Source of the DNA: Acidimicrobiales bacterium
GTDB lineage: Bacteria; Actinomycetota; Acidimicrobiia; Acidimicrobiales; JAUJNH01
Direction: 5' to 3'
Length of the DNA: 64,000 nucleotides
Assembly: GCA_030448245.1 (NCBI GenBank)
Contig: JAUJNH010000004.1
Coordinates: 277,988-341,987, forward strand
Position numbers and translations under genes: made by a program. This document shows positions 49,172 through 59,318 of the stretch, piece by piece. A model generated the notes under the pieces. It was not told the origin of the DNA. It made no database searches and saw only the letters and a list, made by a program, of their open reading frames with translations. Numbering within the stretch: the first letter of the stretch is position 1; each line of letters begins with the position of its first letter.

Positions 49172-50928
49172 GCGGGACCAGCCGGGTCGCCGGCGGGCTC
49201 CTCGGCCGCCGACGTCTCCAGGACGAGGGCGCCCGGACGAGGGAAGCAGACGCGCGGCCCGTCGAGCCGGGCCGACGGGGTGGCCGCCAGCACCGTCCAG
49301 CCAGGGCCCACCTCGTGCTCGACCTCCTCGGGTCGCAGGTGGGCCACCACCAGGACCCGGCCCCTGCGCAGCACGACCGTGCCGCGCTCGGAGGCCAGCG
49401 CCTCGGCGTCGTCGGGCGGACCGGCCCCGAGGTCGGGATGGGTGGCGAGGAGGGCCAGCAGCCGACGGTAGAAGGCCAGGGTGACGGCGTGCTCGTCGCG
49501 GGCCACCTCGCTCCAGCGCAGCACGGCCGACTCGAAGGTGGCCAGGTCCACCGGGTCCGGGATGTCCTCGGGCGCCCAGCCGAACTCGGCGAACTCGCGG
49601 CGCCGACCGGTGCGGATCGCCGCAGCCAGGTCTCGGTCCTTCGGGTTGGCGAAGAACGGCCACGGCGTCGACGCGGCCCACTCCTCGCCCATCCAGAGCA
49701 GCGGCACCTGGGGCGAGCAGATCACGAGGGCGGCGGCCGCCATGGCCGCCTCGTTGCCGACGAGGTGGTGCAGCCGCTCGCCGCGGGCCCGGTTGCCGAC
49801 CTGGTCGTGGTTCTGGGTGCACACGACGAACCGGTCCCCGGGCGCCTCGCCGGCAGTGCCGGGAGACCGCCCGGTGTAGGGGTCGATGAGGGTGTCCGCC
49901 ACCTGCTGCGGGGTGCCGTAGGGGGCGTAGTAGGCGGCCGACTCGCCGGTGAGCACCGTGTGGATCGTGTGGTGGAGGTCGTCGGCCCACGAGGCGTGGA
50001 GGCCCAGCCCTCCCGCCTCTCGGGGCAGCACCTCCTCGGACGTGCGGTGCTCGCTCTCGGCGGTCAGCCACAACGGTCGCCCCAGCTCGCCGGCCAGCCG
50101 GTCAACGGCGGCCGACAGCTCGGTCAGCAGGTGGACGGGGGAGTGGTCGACGATGGCATGCACGGCGTCGAGGCGCAGGCCGTCCAGGTGGTAGCGGCGC
50201 AGCCACCCCAGCGCGTTGTCGATGATCAGGCGCCGGATGCCCTCGCTCTGCTCGCCGTCGACGTTGATGGCATCACCCCAGGGCGTCTGGTGGCTGGGGT
50301 TCTTGATCGGCCACAGCGCCCACGTCGTGTCGCCTTCGGGGCCCAGGTGGTTGTAGACGACGTCTAGCAGGACGGCCAGGCCGTGGTCGTGGGCGGCGTC
50401 AACGAAGCGCTTCATGCCGGCGACCCCGCCGTAGGCGTGGTGGGGCGCCCACCACATGACGGCGTCGTAGCCCCAGCCCCGGTTGCCCATGAAGCTGGCG
50501 CAGGGCAGAAGCTCGATGTGGGTGACGCCGAGCTCGACGAGGTGGCCGAGCCTGGCGACGGCGCCGTCGAAGTTGCCGAGCGCGGTGAACGTGCCCACGT
50601 GGAGCTCGTAGATCACGGCGCGGCGCCGATCGGCGCCGCGGCCACCGTCCCAGGCGGCGTCGGTCCACCGGAAGGCGTCGTGGTCGACGGCCTGGCCGGC
50701 CCCGAACACCCCGTCGGGCAAGGAGTGGGTGGCAGGGTCGGTGATGGTGCGCCCGTCCGCCGGCCCCCCGTGGACCCGCAGCCGGTAGCGGATGCCGGGC
50801 GCCAGGCGCGGGCCGACGAACCATCCATCGTTGGCGGCCTCGAGCGGCTGCATTCCACCCGGCTCGAGGACCAGGTCGAGCGCGTCGGCCACGGGGGCCC
50901 ACACCCGCAGCGGCTGGGCGGCTTCCAT
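49165..50928 (-). CDS. treZ: Malto-oligosyltrehalose trehalohydrolase
   Basis: 587 residues, GH13. Releases trehalose from maltooligosyl-trehalose. YELHVGTFTALGNFDGAVAR, LLDVVYNHLGPEG (region I), GLRLDAVHAI (region II, catalytic Asp), ESEH (region III, Glu) and TQNHDQVGNR (region IV). Its ATG overlaps the treY stop (ATGA at 50928), so translation is coupled. Confidence 0.97.
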   Translation of the reverse strand: MEAAQPLRVWAPVADALDLVLEPGGMQPLEAANDGWFVGPRLAPGIRYRLRVHGGPADGRTITDPATHSLPDGVFGAGQAVDHDAFRWTDAAWDGGRGADRRRAVIYELHVGTFTALGNFDGAVARLGHLVELGVTHIELLPCASFMGNRGWGYDAVMWWAPHHAYGGVAGMKRFVDAAHDHGLAVLLDVVYNHLGPEGDTTWALWPIKNPSHQTPWGDAINVDGEQSEGIRRLIIDNALGWLRRYHLDGLRLDAVHAIVDHSPVHLLTELSAAVDRLAGELGRPLWLTAESEHRTSEEVLPREAGGLGLHASWADDLHHTIHTVLTGESAAYYAPYGTPQQVADTLIDPYTGRSPGTAGEAPGDRFVVCTQNHDQVGNRARGERLHHLVGNEAAMAAAALVICSPQVPLLWMGEEWAASTPWPFFANPKDRDLAAAIRTGRRREFAEFGWAPEDIPDPVDLATFESAVLRWSEVARDEHAVTLAFYRRLLALLATHPDLGAGPPDDAEALASERGTVVLRRGRVLVVAHLRPEEVEHEVGPGWTVLAATPSARLDGPRVCFPRPGALVLETSAAEEPAGDPAGPAQ

Positions 50929-53494
50929 CAGCTCCGCTCGAGGACGGCGACGGGCCGCCCGCCGAGCACGTGGTCCACCAGGCACCCGGTGCCGGCGTCG
51001 ACCTCGTGGCCGGCCACCACGTCCCGCCAGGTGCCGTGGGGCAGGTCGACGGTGGCCTCCTCGGTGGCACCGGACAGGTGCCGGTGGGCGAAGCGGGGGG
51101 CCACGACCACGACGTCGCCGCCGCGGCCGAACGCCACCACGTCCGGTGACGAGCTGGGGTAGGGGCGGTAGGCGCCGCGAAGCCCGGGGCCAAAGGCGTC
51201 GCTCCGGCGCCGCCGCAGGTCGAGCACGGCGCGCACCAGCGCCAGCTTCGGGTCGCGGCCGTTGGCCAGGCGGCGCCGGCGCTCGTCGAAGTCGACCGGC
51301 GACCGGTTGTCGGGGTCGACCAGGCGGAGGTCGACCAGCTCGGCGCCCTGGTAGACGTCGGGCACCCCCGGGACCGTGAGGGCCAAGCCCTTCTGCACCA
51401 GGGTCTGCGCAGAGAAGGCCGGTCCCAGGAACTCGTGGAGCGAGGCCACCGCCGCCTGCGTGGCCCCGTCGGTGGCGAGCGCTCGGGCCAGGGAACGGAT
51501 GTCGTGCTCGACCTCGGCATCCGGGTCGATCCAGGTGGTGACGATCTTCGCCTCGCGCGCCGCCTTCAGCGCGTACGCCTCCAGCCGGTCGGGCGAGATC
51601 GGGTGGGCGGCCACCACGACCTGGGCCAGGAGCCAGGCCAGGCGGGGGTCGGGGCCCTGGCCGTGCCGTTCGACCACGTCGTCCCAGAAGCCGAGGAAGG
51701 CGGCGGGCTCCTGGCTCAGCACGGCCAGCCGGGCCCGCACGTCCTCGCTCCGCTTGGTGTCGTGGGTGGTGAGCGGGACCAGCGCCCGAGGCCACTCCTC
51801 CTGGGCGTGCACGGCCCACTCGTGGAACGACTGCACGTCGAGGGCAGGCCTGCCGATCGGGTGGCCGACCTCGGCCGCGGCGGCGAACGCCGTCCACCGG
51901 TAGGAGAGGGTGTCCTCGTCACCTTTGGCCGCCACCGGGCCGCACAGCTGCTGGAACCGCACGGCCAGCTCGTGCCCTGGTCCCGGCACCTCGAACAGCA
52001 GGACCGAGCGCAGGAACTTCCAGAGGTCGTCGTCGACGCTGGGGTCGCAGGTGGCGGCCCGGGTCAGGCACCGGTCGACGAAGTCGACGTCGCCCGGCCC
52101 GATCTCGACCTGGCCCCCGTTCGCCCGGCCGTAGCACCGGTAGGCGGGCGCCGCGGTGGCGGCGGCCACCAGGGCCGCCTGCAGCTCGCGCCGGGTGAAG
52201 TCGCGGTAGTCGGGCGTGACCTCGCAGGTGCGGACCAGCAGCCCGGTCAGCCGGGCCACCTCGGCGTGCAGGCTGGTCGAGAGGACCAGGCGGCGGCAGA
52301 CCACCTCCTCCTCCTCGACGCTGTGGTCCACCGCCGTCACCTTGCGCCAGGCCGCCTCGAGCTCGGCCGCCCCCGCCGGTTCGACCTGCACGCCGGTGAT
52401 GCGGGCCATGGCGTCGTAGCCCGTGGTGCCAGCCACGGGCCAAGCCTCGGTGAGCCGCTCGTCCTCGATCAGGATCTTCTCGACCAGGATCCAGGCGTCG
52501 GGGGCCTGCTGGGCCAGGCGGCGGAGGGCGCCGGTCGGGTCGGCGAGGCCGTCGACGTGGTCGAGCCGGAACCCGTCGACCAGCCCCTCGAGGTGCAGGC
52601 GGACGGGCAGCCCCAGCACGTCGTCGAACACGGCCGGGTCCTCGAGCCGCAGGCCCACCAGGTTGGACACGTCGAAGAAGCGGCGGTGGACGAGGTCGTC
52701 GGCGCTGCGCTGCCAGCGCATCAGCTCGTAGTGCTGGCCTTCGAGCACGGTGTGAAGGCGGGAGCGGTCGGCGTTGACGGCCTCGAGCTGCTGGCACAGC
52801 GCTTCCCGGCATGCGGGCCGCTCGGCCAGGAGGCGGGCGAGCAGGCGGTTGGCGGCGGCGGCGTCGGCCGCCACGTCCGGGCCGGTGCCGTTGCAGCGGG
52901 ACAGGGCCCGCCCGGCAAAGGCGAGGTCGTCGTCGCCGGTGGAGGCGGCGGCGGCCTCGACCAGGGCACCCACCGTGTGCGGCGAGAGCGGGAAGCGGCC
53001 TCCTGGCCAGCGCAGCACCGTGCGCTCGCCGTCCAGCTCGAGGCGCAGGACGCGGCGCGCCAGCACCCGCCCGTAGTGGTCGTCGAGCACCCCGAGCGCC
53101 AGCTGGCCGCGCAGGCGGCGCTCGGGCGGGTCCCAGTCGACGTCGAAGTGGCCGGCGTGGGGAGCGGCCCGGCCCAGCTCGAGGACCTCGCCCCACCAGG
53201 GGTTGGCCTCGTCGGCCGCCACGTGGTTCGGCACCACGTCGAGGAGCAGGCCGAGCCCCGCCGCCGCCGCGGCCGCGGCCAGCGACCGGAAGCCGGCTTC
53301 ACCGCCGAGCTCGTGGCGCAGGCGGCCGGGGTCGGTGGCGTCGTAGCCGTGCCGGCTGCCCGGGACGGCTTCGGACACCGGGGAGAGGTAGAGGTGCGAG
53401 ACCCCGAGGTCGGCCAGGTAGGGGAGCAGCGCCTCGGCCTCGGCGAAGCCGAAGTCGGGGGTCAGCTGCAGCCGGTAGGTGGCGACGGGCTCGA

Positions 53495-53498
<4 letters not shown>
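50928..53498 (-). CDS. treY: Malto-oligosyltrehalose synthase
   Basis: 856 residues, GH13. Converts the reducing-end maltose of a glucan into trehalose by intramolecular transglycosylation. TYRLQLTPDFGF at the start, LDVVPNHVA, GFRLDHVDGL, LVEKIL, and TTHDTKRSEDVRARL, all treY signatures. GTG start overlaps the treX stop by 4 nt. Confidence 0.97.
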
Positions 53499-55597
<2,099 letters not shown>

Positions 55598-55930
55598 GAC
55601 CCCTCAGCCTCCTCACCGCCGCCCGCGGGGACGATTTCCCCGCAGCCTGGCCGGCCCCGGGGTGCCGACCGGCGCCGTACCGGTCCCGCCACTCCGTCAG
55701 CGGGCTGCCGCTCCTCCCGAGCCTCGCGGCTGGAGCTGCGACGGAGTCTCTGGAGTGGCAGGCAGCGGCGCCTGCCGCTCAGCCATGGCGGCGCCACTGC
55801 CCGTCTCTGTTCTACGCGCTCGCGAACGCTACGTTGACCACTCGGCGGCGGATGCACCGGGCACACCTGGAGGTGATCGACGGACCACCACGCGAGCCCG
55901 CCCTCGATGGGCGTTCCCTGCGGTCCAGCG
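55598..55930. other. Intergenic region upstream of treX
   Basis: No gene found. Likely promoter region for treX; on the minus strand TAGCGT and TAGAAC occur in the 55810-55835 area as possible -10 boxes, far from the start, so a leader of about 200 nt would be needed. Confidence 0.4.
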
Positions 55931-56005
55931 TGGTGCGCCCCCTGGGATTCGAACCCAGAACCTGTGGATTAAGAGTCCATTGCTCTGCCGTTGAGCTAGA
56001 GGCGC
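55931..56005 (-). tRNA. tRNA-Lys (anticodon CUU)
   Basis: Acceptor GCGCCTC with GGGGCGC, D arm GCTCAACGGCAGAGC, anticodon loop CTCTTAA (CUU), T arm with GGGTTCGAATCCC, A discriminator and encoded CCA (55931-55933). Confidence 0.95.
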
Positions 56006-56049
56006 GTGACCGCTGGCGGGCGGCCCTGGGACGCTACCCGGGGCTGCCG

Positions 56050-56128
56050 TGGGGTGGCTAACGGGGATCGAACCCGCGACCTTCGGCACCACAAGCCGAC
56101 GCTCTAACCAGACTGAGCTATAGCCACC
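56050..56128 (-). tRNA. tRNA-His (anticodon GUG)
   Basis: Acceptor GTGGCTA/TAGCCAC with an encoded extra G at position -1 opposite discriminator C, anticodon loop TTGTGGT (GUG), T arm GCGGGTTCGATCCCCG, encoded CCA (56050-56052). Confidence 0.95.
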
Positions 56129-56160
56129 AGGGCGGGGGACGATGCTGGCACAGCCCCCGG

Positions 56161-56949
56161 TCAACCGCCAACGTGATCGGCATGCCGGCGGGCCAGAAGC
56201 TGGGCGTCGGCCTCGGACCGCTCCGGGCCCGCCGCGGGACTGCGCACCAGCTGCTCGAAGCAGCGGTCGCCTCGGGCGAACAGGGCGCCGTAGGTCACGT
56301 AGGGCTCACCGTCCTCCCCGGCCCCCTGCTCCCTGTACCCGGTGCCGCCGGGGACCGGCACCTCGAAGAGGAACGAGCCGTTGCTCACGAGCGAGCTCTC
56401 GATCGTGTCCTGGAGGTAGGCGGTGGCGTCGGCCGGCGAGCCGAACCTCAGGACGGTCACGATCATCTCCTCGCCGCCCTTGGCGAAGCCGCGGGCGTAG
56501 CCGTCAAGGAAGCGGAAGCGGTTGAGGGCCTCACGCTCGCGGGCATCGCCGTCCGAGGCCGTGCCCACGTCCAGCGGCCCGACACCTGGCCCGGTGGGGA
56601 TCTCGGTGAACCCCTCGAGAGGCGGGATGCTGGTGGCCGCGGCCAGGTCGGCGGGAGGCGTCGCCGGCGCCGGCACCTGCGTGGCGGGCAGCGGTGCCGC
56701 GGTCGTCGGCGCCAGGTCCGGCAGGGCGTAGGTGGCCGCCGTGCCGGGCCCGCCCCGGATCGCCGCATCGGATGCCGGCGGGCTCGGCTCGACGGCGGGA
56801 TCCGGTGGGTTGGAGCCGCGGCCACAGGCGACGGGGAGGACGGCGGCCAGCCCGGCAGCGAGGACCACAGCCGCAACCCGGGTAAGGCGGCGGCGTCGGA
56901 GCAGACCGAGGCCGCACACACCGAACGGTACCGCCCCGTCTGCCAGCAT
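56161..56949 (-). CDS. Putative lipoprotein
   Basis: About 262 residues. Signal peptide with lipobox PVACG near residue 41 (RVAAVVLAAGLAAVLPVACG), a long Pro/Ala/Thr linker and a C-terminal domain: GYARGFAKGGEEMIVTVLRF, DATAYLQDTIESS, RGDRCFEQLV. The C-terminal part resembles small secreted domains that measure ion or surface state in other actinobacteria, but no family name is certain. ATG 56949 is the likely start. Confidence 0.7.
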   Translation of the reverse strand: MLADGAVPFGVCGLGLLRRRRLTRVAAVVLAAGLAAVLPVACGRGSNPPDPAVEPSPPASDAAIRGGPGTAATYALPDLAPTTAAPLPATQVPAPATPPADLAAATSIPPLEGFTEIPTGPGVGPLDVGTASDGDAREREALNRFRFLDGYARGFAKGGEEMIVTVLRFGSPADATAYLQDTIESSLVSNGSFLFEVPVPGGTGYREQGAGEDGEPYVTYGALFARGDRCFEQLVRSPAAGPERSEADAQLLARRHADHVGG

Positions 56950-56964
56950 GGTCACGAGAGCGCG

Positions 56965-57038
56965 GCCCCTGTAGCTCAGCTGGATAGAGCAGTGGACTTC
57001 TAATCCGCCGGTCGCAGGTTCGAATCCTGCCGGGGGCA
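56965..57038 (+). tRNA. tRNA-Arg (anticodon UCU)
   Basis: Acceptor GCCCCTG/CGGGGGC, D arm GCTCAGCTGGATAGAGC, anticodon loop CTTCTAA (UCU), T arm GCAGGTTCGAATCCTGC, discriminator A. An integrase gene starts about 100 nt downstream, so its 3' end is probably the attachment site of the following element. Confidence 0.95.
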
Positions 57039-57099
57039 CCCCTTCTGACCTGGGAGAACATGGCAGGAGGGGGTTGCTGGAGAGCCTCCGGAGCGGCCA

Positions 57100-57121
57100 C
57101 ATCCAACATCCATCCAACATC
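57100..57121 (+). repeat. Two tandem 11-bp repeats CATCCAACATC
   Basis: Exact tandem copies (57100-57110 and 57111-57121) between the tRNA-Arg and the integrase, a usual position for integrase arm-type or excisionase sites. Confidence 0.6.
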
Positions 57122-57141
57122 TTGGCGTAGGCATCGGCGCC

Positions 57142-58317
57142 GTGGCCACACCGCTGCCGCTCCGCACCGCACCCGGCATGCGCGAGCGTGCCCCGGGCGT
57201 GTGGGAGCTGATCGTCGAGGGTGGGAGCGACCCGGTCACCGGCAAGCGCCGGCAGGTGAGCCGGGTCTTCCGGGGCAACCTCCGCGACGCGAAGAAGGCC
57301 AGGGCCGAGCTGCTCGTCGAGGTGGGCAAGGGGCGCCACACCGGGACCGGCGCCACGGTCGACGACCTGTTCGACGACTGGCTGGTGGAGCTGCGCCGCA
57401 AGGGCCGATCGCCCAACACCATCCGCCGCTACGAGCAGGTCTACCGCCACAACGTCCAGGCCCGCCTCGGGTCCAGGCTGGTCCGGACCATCACGACGAA
57501 GATGCTGACCGACCTCTACGGCGCCCACCAGGACCGCGGCCTGGCGCCTCGCAGCGTCTACCAGATCCACGCCTGCCTGTCGTCGATGTTCACCCAGGGC
57601 TGCAAGTGGGGCTGGCGCGACACGAACCCGGCGCAGTGGGCCGACCCGCCGGCCATCCCGAACACCACACCCGTCGTTCCGGACCCCGAGCAGGTCCAGC
57701 GGCTCATGGAGGCGGCGAAGAGGTCTCGTCGCCCCGAGTACGCCCGGGCCCTGTTCATCACCGCCACCACCGGGGTCCGCAGGGCCGAGCTCTGCGCCCT
57801 CCGCCGCCGGCGAGACGTCGACTGGAAGCGGGGTGTGATGACGGTGACGTGGAGCATCCTCGAGCTGCCCCGCGAGCCGCTGCGGGAGATCCCGACGAAG
57901 AACCGCCGGGCCCGGCCGGTGGCCCTCGATGAGGCGACCCTTGCCGCGCTGCGGGAGCAGGTCGAGTTCATGGAGCAGCGGGCAGCCCACGCCGGCGTCT
58001 CGCTCCACGAGGACGCCTACCTGTTCTCCGACGCGGCTGACGGGACCGTGCCGTGGAAGCCCGGCGCCATCACTCGCTACTTCGACCGGCTGCGCCGGCG
58101 CGTCGGGCTCGAAGACGTCGACTTCCACCACCTGCGCAAGTTCATGGAGACCTACGGCCAGAACCTGGGGTTCTCCGCCGTCCAGGTGGCCCTGCGAGCC
58201 GGTCACGACCCCTCGGTGGCAGCGAAGCACTACACCGGCAGTGTCGCCAAGGCCGACCGTGCGCTGGCCTCGGCGGTGGCGGCGCTCCTGCTGGAGCCAG
58301 CGCAACGCGCCGAGTGA
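57142..58317 (+). CDS. int: Tyrosine recombinase/integrase
   Basis: 391 residues. N-terminal AP2-like and SAM-like core-binding domains (ELIVEGGSDPVTGKRRQVSR, SPNTIRRYEQVYRHNVQARL), then the catalytic domain: Arg in TTGVRRAELCALRR near 212, HHLRK (HxxR) near 331, and HDPSVAAKHYTG (H and nucleophile Tyr) near 355-365. Inserts the element at the 3' end of tRNA-Arg (inference from position). GTG start. Confidence 0.93.
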   Translation: MATPLPLRTAPGMRERAPGVWELIVEGGSDPVTGKRRQVSRVFRGNLRDAKKARAELLVEVGKGRHTGTGATVDDLFDDWLVELRRKGRSPNTIRRYEQVYRHNVQARLGSRLVRTITTKMLTDLYGAHQDRGLAPRSVYQIHACLSSMFTQGCKWGWRDTNPAQWADPPAIPNTTPVVPDPEQVQRLMEAAKRSRRPEYARALFITATTGVRRAELCALRRRRDVDWKRGVMTVTWSILELPREPLREIPTKNRRARPVALDEATLAALREQVEFMEQRAAHAGVSLHEDAYLFSDAADGTVPWKPGAITRYFDRLRRRVGLEDVDFHHLRKFMETYGQNLGFSAVQVALRAGHDPSVAAKHYTGSVAKADRALASAVAALLLEPAQRAE

Positions 58318-58629
58318 TGGGCAAGACGACGTCGTAGAGGCGCCAACGCAGGCCTGGGCGAGGCAGAGCTTCACGAGCTGCAGCGGCTGGTCGCCCATGG
58401 ACGCTCCTGCTGTCCATGACCCATCCGGCCACGAGTTCGCACGCCGAACGCCAGCGAGCAGGTGAAGGCGGTGGTGCAGCCGATCGGCGGCGCTGAGGCC
58501 GGGCGGGCTGCGCAATGCTGACGCTGCAGCGTCAAGACGGCTAACCGGCAGCGGGCCGGCCGCCGAGCTGGGAAGCGAGCCGGCGAACAGATGCCCTCGG
58601 TCCAAGCCGCTTCAGGCGCTTGCGAGCCG
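58318..58629. other. Non-coding stretch after int
   Basis: No supported gene. It leads into the TGGTCAG cluster. Confidence 0.4.
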
Positions 58630-58734
58630 TGGTCAGCCCTGCGTCGTCGTGGTCAGCCCGTGGTCAGGTCTGACCACGGCGACTACCGCAAATCTGACCA
58701 CTGGAAAGGCCTGTTTGGTCAGGTTTTTGGTCAG
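58630..58734. repeat. Cluster of seven TGGTCAG heptamers
   Basis: TGGTCAG occurs at 58630, 58650, 58661, 58716 and 58728 on the plus strand and, inverted, at 58670 and 58694. Copies at 58661 and 58670 form a palindrome. An eighth copy is at 59302-59308, next to the relaxase start. The cluster lies between int and the HTH gene and looks like iterons or repressor sites. Confidence 0.75.
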
Positions 58735-58855
58735 GGGGTCGTGATACCACGCCCTGGTGCCAGCTCCCGCGCTCCCCTTCCAGAGACGAAGTTGCCATCT
58801 GCGGGCGCGTTTTCGGAGCGGGCTGCACCTAGGGGAGAGGTAGGAGGTGGAGGGC

Positions 58856-59197
58856 ATGGCTGTGGCTGAGACGCCGGATCTGTTGACGGTGGAGGAGGCG
58901 GCGCGGATCCTGCGGATCGGCCGGACGACGGCGTACAAGGAGGTGCGCCGGTACCTGGCGACCGGCGGCCGGGAGGGGATCCCGGTGATCGTGGTCGGCG
59001 GCTTGCTCCGGGTCCCCAGGGTCCTCCTCGAGGCGATGATCGGCGGCCCGGTCCACCTGCCGCCCCCGGCCGTTCGTGCAGCCGCGGATCCAGCTGACGT
59101 GGTCGACCTCCGACGGCCTCGGACCACCAACCCTGCGAAGCGTGCCCGACGAACGACGACCGGTTCTTCGTCTGAGCTCCCGATCGACATCGGCTGA
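58856..59197 (+). CDS. Excisionase-like HTH protein
   Basis: 113 residues. A winged-helix/MerR-like DNA-binding domain at the N-terminus (LLTVEEAARILRIGRTTAYK, VIVVGGLLRVPRVLLEAMIG) followed by a basic, disordered tail. Typical HTH_17/excisionase adaptor of integrative elements. ATG 58856 with AGGAGG upstream; GTG 58847 is in frame. Probably binds the adjoining heptamers (inference). Confidence 0.85.
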   Translation: MAVAETPDLLTVEEAARILRIGRTTAYKEVRRYLATGGREGIPVIVVGGLLRVPRVLLEAMIGGPVHLPPPAVRAAADPADVVDLRRPRTTNPAKRARRTTTGSSSELPIDIG

Positions 59198-59204
59198 TCC
59201 CACG

Positions 59205-59318
59205 ATGCCCGACGATCCGAGCGTCCTGTTGACCATGGCCCAGATCACTGACGCACTTGCACTTGGAGTGCCCGGGCGGTCGCGCCGCCTGGTCGAGGGG
59301 GTGGTCAGACCGTGTTGA
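59205..59318 (+). CDS. Short ORF overlapping the relaxase start
   Basis: 37 codons, MPDDPSVLLTMAQITDALAL and so on. Its TGA overlaps the GTG of the relaxase gene, so it could couple translation or be a leader peptide. No ribosome site is clear and no family is known. Confidence 0.3.
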   Translation: MPDDPSVLLTMAQITDALALGVPGRSRRLVEGVVRPC

